Assembly: GCF_002917105.1 (NCBI RefSeq)
Contig: NZ_PQFZ01000005.1
Location: forward strand, 301,834 to 365,833
DNA from: Allobosea psychrotolerans
GTDB lineage: Bacteria > Pseudomonadota > Alphaproteobacteria > Rhizobiales > Beijerinckiaceae
Direction: 5' to 3'
DNA: 64,000 bases
Shown piece after piece: positions 34,746 through 43,433 of this stretch. Within the stretch, counting starts at the first letter, position 1. Every line of letters begins with the position of its first letter. The notes beneath the pieces were generated by a model. The model was given only the letters and a program-made list of their open reading frames with translations. It did no database searches and was not told the DNA's origin. Made by a program: the position numbers and the translations under genes.

Positions 34746-35207
34746 ATGAGCGCCGCTCCTGTCATTCGCATGCCCGGACAGAACAATGGGGTCACGCTGC
34801 GCGGTCATCCCATGGCATTCCTCGTTACCGGCGAGAACACGAAGTACACTAGCATGTTCGACTGGACGATCCCTGCAGGATTCGCCACCGGCCTGCATGT
34901 CCACCGCGTCCAGGAGGAGACCTTCTATGTCCTTGACGGCGAATGCGAGTGGCATGTCGAAGGCAAGATCGTTCACGCTAGCCCTGGAACCTTCCTGTTC
35001 ATCCCGCCGGGCGTGCCGCACAACATCACCAATGTCAGCGAAACCCCGGCGCGTGTGCTGATGACCGTTTCGCCGCCCGGGCACGAGCACTATTTCGAGG
35101 AACTTGCGCAGCTCGCCGCGCGGGGAGCTCCCGATCCCGAGGCGCTCGCCGGCCTCCGGAACCGCTTCGACACCGATCAGCTCTCGACCCTGACCACGCG
35201 CACCTGA
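34746..35207 (+). CDS. Cupin-domain protein
   Basis: 153 residues. The cupin motif 1 is HVHRVQEETFYVLDGECEWH (histidines and glutamate for metal binding) and motif 2 is PGTFLFIPPGVPHNI. This is a single-domain cupin resembling quercetinase-like or dioxygenase-like small enzymes. A strong ribosome site (agaggagg) precedes ATG 34746. It is divergent from the CadC-type regulator and is the last typical high-GC gene before the accessory segment starting near 35.2 kb. Confidence 0.83.
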   Translation: MSAAPVIRMPGQNNGVTLRGHPMAFLVTGENTKYTSMFDWTIPAGFATGLHVHRVQEETFYVLDGECEWHVEGKIVHASPGTFLFIPPGVPHNITNVSETPARVLMTVSPPGHEHYFEELAQLAARGAPDPEALAGLRNRFDTDQLSTLTTRT

Positions 35208-35389
35208 GCTTGACGGGGCGCTTGCATCCGGATTCGGCGCCTACATTGATCGCGTGACACTGCTTTGCGCCAGAAGCGGAACTTAGCTGTTTGCCCGGCA
35301 GCAGACCTTCGAAGTAGGCTCGCCGTAGACCAATGTTTCTATCAGAGCAGTTTATTGTTGATGGCCTGCGATCCCGCTAGACGTATAAC

Positions 35390-38300
35390 ATGCGCGAGAT
35401 TCCCGACAATTTGTTCGCAACCCAGCAGATGCTGACCGAGCAGATAAGGTCGCGAACAGCGAATCTCGGATCGATTTTCTACCTATATGATTTGAAGGCC
35501 AGCATCGCCGCTGCAGGCGGTTTGCTTACAATTCCAAAACTTCAAGCGAATGCGGTCAGGCTTGAGGCAATGGCGCACCTGATTGTCGCCAGCGCCTCTG
35601 GAAAGAAGAAGCCGAGCAAACAGGACGCCGCCCGTTGGTTTAAGCAGCTGGGGCAAGCCTTCGCGCACATGGAGGATCCGGCCGAGGATGTGTTCGTTGG
35701 GCGCGTATATTTCGAGGGACGAAATTACCACGTGCTTGAGGGATTGGCAGAAGCAAACAGCTATTATTTGCAGCACATGCTCACGGCCGCCGAGAATATG
35801 CCGGACCGCGGTGTCTATGCCGCGCTCAAACAGTCGTGCCGCGCCATGCTTACGCTGTCCGACCTCGTCTGCGCTCGCTCAGGGTTGGAGGCCTTTTGCT
35901 GCGGTGACGAATATGGCCTCGATGCGTTGCCGGTTAGCGGCCTTCCAACGCTCAAGACGTTGGCTGCGCGTGTGACCTTCTCGGACGATGACCTGGTGCG
36001 CGCTGGCATAAGTCGCGGGGCTCTTGGCGTGTTTTGCCTGCCTCCGTCACGGCGCGATGTAGGTTTTGGTGGTTACGGCGATAGCTGGCTGGAGAGGCAG
36101 CCGCTAATCGATTTCCAGGATGAGATCCTGATTGCGCTGCCGTCAGCCATCGCTACGGCCATACGACGGACAGTAATTGAGACCTGTCAAACTGTCGGTG
36201 CAGAATTCGCCCTGTGGACTGGCCTGCTTATCGCCCAAACCGAAGAACTTGGTTTGAACCCCGCTCTTTCGCGTATCGGCATCCCTCCGACGGAGATGAA
36301 ACGGCATTCCAATGTGGTTCCCTCTAAGCCCGTCGAATTTCAGCCGGGCTTGTGGTTCCATCTCGTCCTGCTGACCGATGATTTCACCGAATTCAATGAG
36401 ACAGGCTTCAGTAGGCCCAGATCATCCGACGACAAGATGCGAGCTGAACTACAGCAGGTAATAGATAGCGCTGCTGCAGACACCAAAGCCCAGCCTGGAT
36501 TCAAACTCGGAATTTCGCTCGTCGTTCTTTGCGGTTTCGGCCGGAGTCAAATGGTCGAGTTCAATCGCCCGGCGTATTGGCTGGCCGAAGGCATAAGCAG
36601 CTATGATCTCGATGTGCTGGGTTGGCGCCACGACTTCAACATTGCCGAACTGCTGAAGTTCCTCCTTGCCGAAGGCGCCGCGGAGCAGATGGGTTTTCCA
36701 TTGATGGCGATCAACGGACTTCTGGCGCGTATCGGCTTTGCCTACGAGAACAATGGCCACGTGGTGCCCCACGAAGCCATGCCGGATGGCGCTGATGGCG
36801 CCACCCTCATGGTGCCCACCAACGCACATCTGCGGCTAAGAGCCGAGCACCATGTCCGGTTCGACAAGCACGCGGTACGCGATCCGGCCGGCAAAGTGCT
36901 AGTTTTCCGCCGTAAGGATGGCGGCAGGCGTTCGCCGCAGAATACGCAGCGGGTTTATGTCTCGCATCTCGATGCCCGATCACTCCGCTATCGTGGAGTG
37001 TGGAGGTCGGGTAGCCGAACATGGTGGCTTGAAACGGTACCGTTGGAAGAACGCTCCGACCTCTACCCCGTTTTTGAAATGCAAATGGTCTGGATGGAGC
37101 GCCTTGCCCCTATATTGATGGAGCATGTGCCGAGCCTCCCGGATTCTCTGACGTGGAAGATTGTAGCGCCCGCTTGGCCCGCTATCCGACAGGAAGAGAT
37201 CAATCCACCACCCGCGGGAGAACTGAAGACAGCCATCAGAGCATCCTGCGATCAGGACGCACGCGTTGTTACCACGGAAATAGGATTGCCGTTCTTCCAC
37301 GGGCTTTCGCATCCCGGCAACATTTCTGAAGTCACCTTGGTAGAGGTTTTTCTTGAACAGGTTACTACGCTCGCAAAGGGCACGGCGGTCGATATTGCCA
37401 CGCTTTTGCGCAAAATCGTTCCCTCTACTGAGGCTCGGCAGCTCCACGCGTTCGCGCCGCAGGATTTCCGCGATCATGTTCGCGACTCGGTCCCGAGCAA
37501 GATCGTTGAGATAAGTCGGTTTGATGATGCCTCCCAGCGACTAGGATTGGGGTGGCATGGGATTCCCCGGCCCGGTGGTACGGTTCGCGGACGTGATGAA
37601 TGCACTAAGGTGCTCAACACGATCACTACTGCCGCAGAGGAGATGTTCTGCGAGCAGCTCAAGCAGTTCGAGAGACACGCCCTGATCCGCCGCGTGGTGG
37701 AAAATCACGAGGCATCGATTATCGACAAAGCACGATGGGAGCGAACCTCAGGCGCTGTTCTCGACCTTTCGGCCAACCCTCAGGAAACCCGCGAAGAAGT
37801 CTCCAAGAGCATTCAGAAGGCAAATGCCACCGGCTTAGCGAGCCGGATTATTTTAGAGGCGGCATTGTGCGAATGCCCGGTAGGCGCCGGCTTCGAGGTT
37901 GCAGATTTCGACCTATCCAATCTGATGGCCTTGGCGATGACGATCCATCATCTCGGCGGCTACTCCGATGCCATCCGCTACGAAGGCATGCGCCCCGAAA
38001 TACGCATCTCGCCGGCTGGTGAGGTTCAAATTGATGTGTCGTTCTTCCAGGCCATCGTGACACCGGTTGGAGAGTCATTCGTTACCGGGCAGATCGACAG
38101 AAGCCGCCGCGACTATTCGGAATTGCTGCGTAGTCCCGAACCACTGACCGAAGAACACGCGACCAGTCAAACTGACGCGTCGTTCGCCGCCGCGTGGGAA
38201 GCGGAAATGGGCATTTCGCTCGGGAACTTTCGCACGGCGCTTGAGGTGCTAGAAAATCGAATGGTCAAGCTCGGAAAGGCATGGGAGATATTGCCTAGAC

Positions 38301-39109
38301 CGGCATTGCTTCAACACCTCTCCGAATGCGTCGACTGCGCCGAGCAATTTATTACCTCGCTCGAATTCCTACCGCGAGACGGCTGGAAGAACGTCCCCCC
38401 GCCCTATACAGATCAGGATCGACAGCCGTGGCGCTTCAGACGGCGCCTCTCCGTCGCACAGCGTCCCCTTCTTCGCCTCGAACCGTCCCCCGGTTCAGAT
38501 GTCGTGATCGCGCCCGGCATGATCCGGGACGCCTTTCGTATTCAGCTGTATAATTTTTACTACGGCCAGTATGATCTCAGTTCGATTGCGTCCAAAGAGA
38601 TGCGAAGCTGGAGAGAGCGCATTGTCGCGAAGGAAGCGACGGAGTTTGAGGAGCGGGTTGTTACGCGCTTACAGCAACTCGGATGGCAGGCAAAACGAAG
38701 CGCGAAGTTCTCTCATATTCTTGGCCGCAAGTTATCCGAAGATCCCGGCGATATCGATGTGCTTGCGTGGCATTCTGATGGACGTGTCATGCTCCTTGAA
38801 TGCAAGGACCTCCAGTTCGCCAAGACTTCCAGTGAAATTGCCAAACAACTCTACAAATTTCGGGGTAAAATGGACGAAAAGGGACGACACGACCTCCTTG
38901 GAAAGCATCTTAAACGGATAGAGCTCGCACGAGAGAACACGACCGCATTTCAATCCCATCTTCATCTACCTGAAGCGAAGATCGATGGCGCTCTGGTCTT
39001 TGCGCACACTGTCCCGATGAGCTTTGCGGCCGAGCGGATAGGCCACAACGTGAAACTATTAGCCTTTGCTCAGTTGGAAGTGGCTTTTGAAACTCCCGCA
39101 CATGCGTAA
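35390..39109 (+). CDS. Large protein of unknown family with C-terminal PD-(D/E)XK-type nuclease signature
   Basis: 1239 residues. I recognise no domain in the first 1060 residues, which show no Walker motif, helicase motifs or membrane spans. The C-terminal 170 residues fit the restriction-endonuclease-like fold: a helix with E (EFEERVVTRLQQLGW), then GDIDVLAW with D1121 and D1123, then VMLLECKD with E1137 and K1139, then a helix with Q (EIAKQLYKF). That order (E, D, ExK, Q) is the classic nuclease core also found in Mrr/NERD-type proteins. Codon use and GC are lower than the flanks (hand count: 32 of 60 G+C at 36481 against 41 of 60 at 9541). No clear ribosome site precedes ATG 35390, which follows a TATAAC box closely. 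Candidate phage-defence effector; that is inference. Confidence 0.75.
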   Translation: MREIPDNLFATQQMLTEQIRSRTANLGSIFYLYDLKASIAAAGGLLTIPKLQANAVRLEAMAHLIVASASGKKKPSKQDAARWFKQLGQAFAHMEDPAEDVFVGRVYFEGRNYHVLEGLAEANSYYLQHMLTAAENMPDRGVYAALKQSCRAMLTLSDLVCARSGLEAFCCGDEYGLDALPVSGLPTLKTLAARVTFSDDDLVRAGISRGALGVFCLPPSRRDVGFGGYGDSWLERQPLIDFQDEILIALPSAIATAIRRTVIETCQTVGAEFALWTGLLIAQTEELGLNPALSRIGIPPTEMKRHSNVVPSKPVEFQPGLWFHLVLLTDDFTEFNETGFSRPRSSDDKMRAELQQVIDSAAADTKAQPGFKLGISLVVLCGFGRSQMVEFNRPAYWLAEGISSYDLDVLGWRHDFNIAELLKFLLAEGAAEQMGFPLMAINGLLARIGFAYENNGHVVPHEAMPDGADGATLMVPTNAHLRLRAEHHVRFDKHAVRDPAGKVLVFRRKDGGRRSPQNTQRVYVSHLDARSLRYRGVWRSGSRTWWLETVPLEERSDLYPVFEMQMVWMERLAPILMEHVPSLPDSLTWKIVAPAWPAIRQEEINPPPAGELKTAIRASCDQDARVVTTEIGLPFFHGLSHPGNISEVTLVEVFLEQVTTLAKGTAVDIATLLRKIVPSTEARQLHAFAPQDFRDHVRDSVPSKIVEISRFDDASQRLGLGWHGIPRPGGTVRGRDECTKVLNTITTAAEEMFCEQLKQFERHALIRRVVENHEASIIDKARWERTSGAVLDLSANPQETREEVSKSIQKANATGLASRIILEAALCECPVGAGFEVADFDLSNLMALAMTIHHLGGYSDAIRYEGMRPEIRISPAGEVQIDVSFFQAIVTPVGESFVTGQIDRSRRDYSELLRSPEPLTEEHATSQTDASFAAAWEAEMGISLGNFRTALEVLENRMVKLGKAWEILPRPALLQHLSECVDCAEQFITSLEFLPRDGWKNVPPPYTDQDRQPWRFRRRLSVAQRPLLRLEPSPGSDVVIAPGMIRDAFRIQLYNFYYGQYDLSSIASKEMRSWRERIVAKEATEFEERVVTRLQQLGWQAKRSAKFSHILGRKLSEDPGDIDVLAWHSDGRVMLLECKDLQFAKTSSEIAKQLYKFRGKMDEKGRHDLLGKHLKRIELARENTTAFQSHLHLPEAKIDGALVFAHTVPMSFAAERIGHNVKLLAFAQLEVAFETPAHA

Positions 39110-39261
39110 CGCGCGCCATGAGCTGCCGTTGTCCCTGTTCTCTGAAGCCGACGTTCAGGAGCGCTCGCTCCTACGGACGGCGCTGGTCCGTAACATTGTG
39201 ACGTGAGCGCCCCCCAGCATCATCGGTGTAATGAAGAGGACCGAAGCAAGGCGCGGTGAGA

Positions 39262-39729
39262 TTAGAACGACCAGCCTTTTGCTCGAAAAAAGTCGCTTAG
39301 CTTTATGCAAGGCACGCCGAAATGACCGCACACGGCTGGAATATTCGGCTTGTTGGGTTTTGCGCTTTCCTCGCTGACCACCGTGGCCTTGAGGACAGAA
39401 GCCCGAGCGATCAAGAAGGGGTCCGCGACAGGCGTTCCGCGAAGACGCTGCTTTTCGCCGATCAAGCCTCCAAAATGCGGGACGGCGAGAATTCTCGCGA
39501 CGAAGGCCGTTTCCCGCGCGTCGGGCGTGGCGAACAGACCCTTATTCTGATTGCACCAGTCAACAACATGGTGCTGCGGTCCATTCGCCATCTCGCGCAG
39601 CACTTCGCGGGTCGAGGTTATTTCTCCGTCTTCCAGCGCTTCCGCAAATTTGGCCCAGAACGTCGGAAAGACATCGGGTATGAGCGGGCTCAACTCGTTG
39701 AATGAGCTAGTATCGAAGACGTAAATCAC
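39262..39729 (-). CDS. DUF4411-type PIN-domain protein
   Basis: 155 residues. It begins MIYVFDTSSFNEL with D6, then E42 and E46 in TREVLREM and D103 in VADPFLIARA, matching the acidic residues of PIN nucleases of the DUF4411 group. Its start overlaps the upstream ImmA/IrrE gene by four bases (39726-39729), so the pair is translationally coupled, as in toxin-antitoxin modules. Likely an endoribonuclease toxin held in check by the partner. It ends convergent with the 1239-residue nuclease-like protein, 152 bases away. Confidence 0.78.
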   Translation of the reverse strand: MIYVFDTSSFNELSPLIPDVFPTFWAKFAEALEDGEITSTREVLREMANGPQHHVVDWCNQNKGLFATPDARETAFVARILAVPHFGGLIGEKQRLRGTPVADPFLIARASVLKATVVSEESAKPNKPNIPAVCGHFGVPCIKLSDFFRAKGWSF

Positions 39730-40829
39730 GCCGCCGCACCTCGCAGCACCATCTCCTCAAACTGCTCAAAATTCTTCGGCTTCACGCCGATCAGATCGGC
39801 GGCCTCAGTCTTGGTCAATAGCCTTCGCGAATAGCGAGACACTACCTCGCGGAGGAATTGCTCGCTGAGATAAGCTCCTTGGGTCGCGTAGTAGTTGCCG
39901 CCGTTGCCTCCGTCTCGCTGCTGATCCGCCCATTGCCGATCCTTCACGAGGTATCGGTCCATGGCTATTTCACCACGCTCGACAAAGCGGCGAAGCACCA
40001 CACTCCGGCTGACATGATACAGCCCGGCTAGAGCGGCGAACTGGTCATCGGACGCTCGTTCGGGATCAATGCCGCGCGCAGCAATCTCAAAATCGGCCAT
40101 GGGCACGAGGATTTCAGCAGCTATCGCATTGCAGAAGCGCTCAATAGCTCGGTCCGCTGGCGGCAACTCCTCAATCCCGCGACTGTCAAATCGGCTGATG
40201 CCGCTTCGGTCACAGAGCACATGGGCCAATTCGTGGACAAGGCTGAATACCTGCCGCGTCTTGGTCGTGCTGTTATTGATGAGGATGACAGGGAACTCGG
40301 AGTGCCAGAGGCAAAAGCCGGACAACTCGCGCTGCTTGAAGGTGTCCTTGAAGATGTGCACGCCACCGCGCTCGATAGCACGCCGCCAAAGCTTCAAGGC
40401 CGAATCGGCATCCGGCCGCTGCCCAACCTCCTCCAGGCTAACGCCAAGCGCCTCGCGAACACGAGCGGCCTGCTGAGCCACACCGGCACGGGGGTTCAAG
40501 CGCGCTTGCCGCCATATCGGTGCTGCCGCCGGGCTTCGGTCGCCATAGAGTTCGATCAGAGCAGCTTGGAACGCACGGGCCTTTCTGATGAGTAAGGTCG
40601 TGTCGCGCGAGAGATGGCTGAGATCGGCGTCGGGCAGCGACCGAAACTCCGCGCGCGGGCGAGGCTCATCCGGTGGGGCCGGCATGAAGAACAACGCGAG
40701 GGGGCGCTTGTAGATGTCATAGGCCAGCGTCTCTAGCTGAGGGTAGCTCGGGGCATCCTCACCCGCCTCCCACGCCTCAATGAGGTCAGTCGTCTTTTTC
40801 AGCCGCCCTGCCACGTCAGCCGTGGTCAT
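39726..40829 (-). CDS. HTH plus ImmA/IrrE-family metallopeptidase
   Basis: At least 367 residues from ATG 40829. HELAH at 199-203 (SLVHELAHVLC) is the zinc-binding active site, with the IrrE/COG2856 fold around it. The N terminus contains an Xre-type HTH (MTTADVAGRLKKTTDLIEAWE), but the first helix (LTPTVLKWARESAN) is encoded upstream of ATG 40829. The same frame continues to ATA 40898, preceded by GGGGAG, with the sequence AKPSPVVGL as homologues often begin; no ATG, GTG or TTG is available there. The true start may be a rare codon, or ATG may have been lost. It is coupled to the DUF4411 gene; such pairs behave as antitoxin-toxin or stress-response modules in which the peptidase may cleave a repressor. 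Confidence 0.78.
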   Translation of the reverse strand: MTTADVAGRLKKTTDLIEAWEAGEDAPSYPQLETLAYDIYKRPLALFFMPAPPDEPRPRAEFRSLPDADLSHLSRDTTLLIRKARAFQAALIELYGDRSPAAAPIWRQARLNPRAGVAQQAARVREALGVSLEEVGQRPDADSALKLWRRAIERGGVHIFKDTFKQRELSGFCLWHSEFPVILINNSTTKTRQVFSLVHELAHVLCDRSGISRFDSRGIEELPPADRAIERFCNAIAAEILVPMADFEIAARGIDPERASDDQFAALAGLYHVSRSVVLRRFVERGEIAMDRYLVKDRQWADQQRDGGNGGNYYATQGAYLSEQFLREVVSRYSRRLLTKTEAADLIGVKPKNFEQFEEMVLRGAAA

Positions 40830-41021
40830 GTTCGCGCTTTCGCGCGCCCATTTCAGGACGGTGGGCGTGAGCCCTACGACTGGCGACGGCTTGGCTATAA
40901 CTGCTCTCCCCGAGGCGATTCGAGACCGCCATTGACGGCATCTTATGCGAGTGCTGGAGCTTTAGAAGCGCGCCGTTGGTTGAGGCTTCAGCTTCAGCGG
41001 ACATATTGCTGCGGGGGCAGT

Positions 41022-41351
41022 ATGCGCAAGGGCATGGGGCGCATCGCGGAGCCGCGCAGGGGAGCCACATCGATGATCGCATTGGTGATGGCCGGGCTGA
41101 CGTTCATTGCAGGGTGCGTTTCTGCATGGCTCTGGTTTGCCGCGAGCCGGGTAACAATCATTCCGTCATGGGCGCAGGGCGCGAGCCGTTTTGAGCCCGT
41201 GGACCAGCAGGCTTCACAAGCCGGCTGGACAGCCGGCATCCTCCAGGCGGCAGAGCGAGGAGCCCGGCTCAATGCGCGCGCTGCACTCTGGTCCGGCGTA
41301 ACCGCTTTTCTTGGCGGCGCCTCTCAGGTGCTTGTCGCATTTACGGGCTGA
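41022..41351 (+). CDS. Small membrane protein of unknown function
   Basis: 109 residues from ATG 41022 (alternatives 41034 and 41073). One strong hydrophobic segment, IALVMAGLTFIAGCVSAWLWF, is followed by a basic/polar stretch and a C-terminal weaker hydrophobic segment (ALWSGVTAFLGGASQVLVAF), so one or two membrane spans. A GC-rich tgcgggggcag lies upstream. Proteins with ASRV.I.P after the first span are common hypotheticals in proteobacteria. It has no evident functional link to the ImmA/IrrE module divergent from it. Confidence 0.55.
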   Translation: MRKGMGRIAEPRRGATSMIALVMAGLTFIAGCVSAWLWFAASRVTIIPSWAQGASRFEPVDQQASQAGWTAGILQAAERGARLNARAALWSGVTAFLGGASQVLVAFTG

Positions 41352-41726
41352 GCCGCCGGCGGCCAAAGGCTGTCGGCGAGACCCACGGCAGTTTGCTGAT
41401 AAGCAGGCATTCCGAGCGTCCGCTACGGGCCAGGAGCCGACGTTCCCGGGCCGTTGCCGCAATCTGTGCCGATGAGACCTCAAAGGGAGCAACGATGCCT
41501 TCCTGGCCCATCGCGCTCTTGTCGAAGACGGCGCCGTCATCGCCATGCGTCGAGGCGACGATGCCGGTGACAGACTTGGCTCAGATGACAGCCTTGCCTC
41601 AAGCCAGGCTTTCGCCTTGTCGATAATCTCGCCGGCCATCAGGAAGCGCGGGGCCTGGGCGGCCCGGTAGCGGCCTTGCCAGATGCCAGCGAGGTGCCGC
41701 AGGAGACCTGGATACCCCCCACTCAA
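41352..41726. other. Intergenic region with traces of degraded coding sequence
   Basis: No intact gene is seen. On the minus strand, about 41571 down to 41450, one frame reads VTGIVASTHGDDGAVF, then DKSAMGQEGIVAPFEV, with G/C-rich third positions as in real genes. An in-frame TGA lies just upstream, so this is at best a remnant. A copy of part of the family C repeat (cggcccggtagcggccttgc) occurs near 41665. Confidence 0.35.
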
Positions 41727-41844
41727 CTCAGCAGGATCGTGCGGATCTCCTGCCAGCTTTCTGCATCGGGCGCGCAGAGCAGGCCGAGCGTCGGCTGGGC
41801 CGGCCGATAGGGCTCTCCGTCCAGCATGCGGACATGGCCGCCGA
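41727..41844 (-). pseudogene. 3'-end fragment of an inositol-monophosphatase-like gene
   Basis: Nearly identical to the last 120 bases of the intact gene at 46798-47622, including the stop codon. On the minus strand it encodes RMLDGEPYRPAQPTLGLL then CAPDAESWQEIRTILLS. Several nucleotide differences are synonymous (for example in the PDAES stretch), meaning the fragment derives from a homologue that had diverged under selection rather than from a recent local copy. The remainder of that gene is absent. Confidence 0.75.
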
Positions 41845-41921
41845 CCGATCCTCCTGCTCGCTCGATGACGGCCCGGTAGCGGCCTTTCCCGATGCCGGCG
41901 AGGCGCCATGAGTGGACCGAG
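41845..41921. repeat. Family C repeat, copy 2
   Basis: Matches the copy at 30311-30404: gctcgctcgatgacggcccg, then cggcctttcccgatgccggc and gaggcgccatgagtgga. It directly abuts the phosphatase gene fragment, so the fragment and repeat may have arrived together or the repeat marks the breakpoint. Confidence 0.65.
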
Positions 41922-41983
41922 GGCCAGCGCCGACCACAGCTTGAACATCACGAATTGGCTTACGTTCGCGCTGATGCCGGCGA

Positions 41984-42424
41984 TCAGCCGCGGGCTTCTT
42001 CAAGAAACTGGCCGAACCGGGTCGCTCCCGGCCGCGGCTGCAGTGCGATGAGGCGAGTGTCCTGTGCCGAGGCCTTCCGGTGCAGCGCGGCTTCCCGATA
42101 GGCTGGATCGCGGATCAGTTCGACGAAGGCCTGCAGGCTGGGATATTCCGCGACGAAACAGAGATCCCAATGCTCGGCCTGCGGTCCGATCAGCACCATC
42201 TCGAATTGGCCCTCCCAGACGATTCTCGCGCCGATGCGGGCGAGCACGGCTTCACTGGCCCGGCCATAACTTTGATAGGCTTCGATGCCGCTGACCTCGC
42301 GGCCGTCGAGATAGTCAGCCCGCTCGCGCAGCCGGATCAGGTTGAGCAGATGCAAGGGGCCCTGATGCCCGCTGTCGCGAAGCGCCAGGAACTGTGCCTT
42401 CTCGAGATCGACATGGCCCGACAT
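41984..42424 (-). CDS. DUF1330-family protein
   Basis: 146 residues, ferredoxin-like fold expected. Characteristic segments are GPLHLLNLIRLRERADYLDG, YQSYGRASEAVLARIGARIVWEGQFEMVLIG, FVAEYPSLQAFVELIRDPAYREAALHRKASAQDTRLIAL. DUF1330 proteins are small cytoplasmic dimers of unknown biochemical role, often beside metabolic enzymes. It lies 51 bases after the enoyl-CoA hydratase gene on the same strand and probably shares its operon. Confidence 0.8.
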   Translation of the reverse strand: MSGHVDLEKAQFLALRDSGHQGPLHLLNLIRLRERADYLDGREVSGIEAYQSYGRASEAVLARIGARIVWEGQFEMVLIGPQAEHWDLCFVAEYPSLQAFVELIRDPAYREAALHRKASAQDTRLIALQPRPGATRFGQFLEEARG

Positions 42425-42475
42425 CGTTCATCGCCTCTCGGTGATCGGAGGTTGTGGTTTTGGTTCCTGCGGCCG

Positions 42476-43279
42476 TCAGCGCCCGCTGAAATGGGCTGGC
42501 CGGCGCTCGAGGAAGGCGCTGATGCCCTCGCGCACGTCGCTGCTATGGGCCAATTGCGCAAACTGGCTGGCTTCGACGGCCAGACCTTCGTCGATCGACA
42601 GGTTGATGCCGCGGGTGACGCTCGCGAGGCAGGCGCTGACGGCCGCCGCCGATTTTCCGAGGATCGTCGCCGCGAGCTGCCGCGTCCGCGTCAAGAGCCG
42701 GGAAGCGGGCACGATCTCGTTGATCAGCCCGATCTGCACGGCGTCCTCGGCCGAGATCGGATCGCCGGTCAGGATGAGCTGCAAGGCCCGCTTGCGGCCG
42801 ACATGGCGCGGCAGGCGCTGGGTTCCGCCAAATGTCGGCGGAAAGCCGAGATTGATCTCCGGCTTGGCGAAGCGGGCATGTTCGCTGGCAATAGCCAGCG
42901 GACAGGCCTCGACGATCTCGCAGCCCCCGCCGAAGGCGAGGCCGTTCACCGCGGCGATGACGGGCTTCGGAAAATTCTCGATGCGCCGGGTCAATGCCTG
43001 GCCGCGCCCGACGAATTCCCGCATCGCGGTGGTCACGCCGGCCTCGACGCTGAGCGAGAAGCCGGCAATGTCGGCGCCCGCGCTGAAGGCCTTCTCGCCG
43101 GCGCCCGTCAGGATCACGATGCGAACGGCTTCGTCCCGCTCGATGGCATCGAGATGTCGCTGGAGCGCATCGATCGTCGCGTAGTTCAGCGCGTTGAGCT
43201 TGGCCGGCCGGTTGAGCGTGAGGGTGGCGATGCTGCCGGCCATGTCGATCAGGACTGGCTGCTCTGTCGTCGACGTCAT
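42476..43279 (-). CDS. Enoyl-CoA hydratase/isomerase family protein
   Basis: 267 residues from ATG 43279. The crotonase fold shows the oxyanion-hole segments AFSAGADIAGF and NGLAFGGGCEIVEA, and the PEINLGFPPTFGGTQRLPRHVG segment with the second acidic position. These enzymes hydrate or isomerise acyl-CoA thioesters. It is divergent from a LysR regulator (154 bases between) that may control it. The longer open frame (to 43363) has no matching start signal. Confidence 0.87.
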   Translation of the reverse strand: MTSTTEQPVLIDMAGSIATLTLNRPAKLNALNYATIDALQRHLDAIERDEAVRIVILTGAGEKAFSAGADIAGFSLSVEAGVTTAMREFVGRGQALTRRIENFPKPVIAAVNGLAFGGGCEIVEACPLAIASEHARFAKPEINLGFPPTFGGTQRLPRHVGRKRALQLILTGDPISAEDAVQIGLINEIVPASRLLTRTRQLAATILGKSAAAVSACLASVTRGINLSIDEGLAVEASQFAQLAHSSDVREGISAFLERRPAHFSGR

Positions 43280-43433
43280 GATTGCGGTTCCTGCCCTTGC
43301 TGCGTGGCCGGACGTTGCAATCGGGCGCGCGATCGAACAAACGGATAATTGTCTCCGGCGCATGAGAAAATCTCACCTCGTGATCTGCGCCGGAGCGCGC
43401 ATGCGACGCGATGTTCGGCAGGAGGCCAGTGCG

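Noticed and set aside
41342-41571. Minus-strand ORF with VTGIVASTHGDDGAVF
   Set aside because: It has codon-like composition, but an in-frame stop lies just upstream and no family is recognised, so it was kept only as a possible remnant in the intergenic note.
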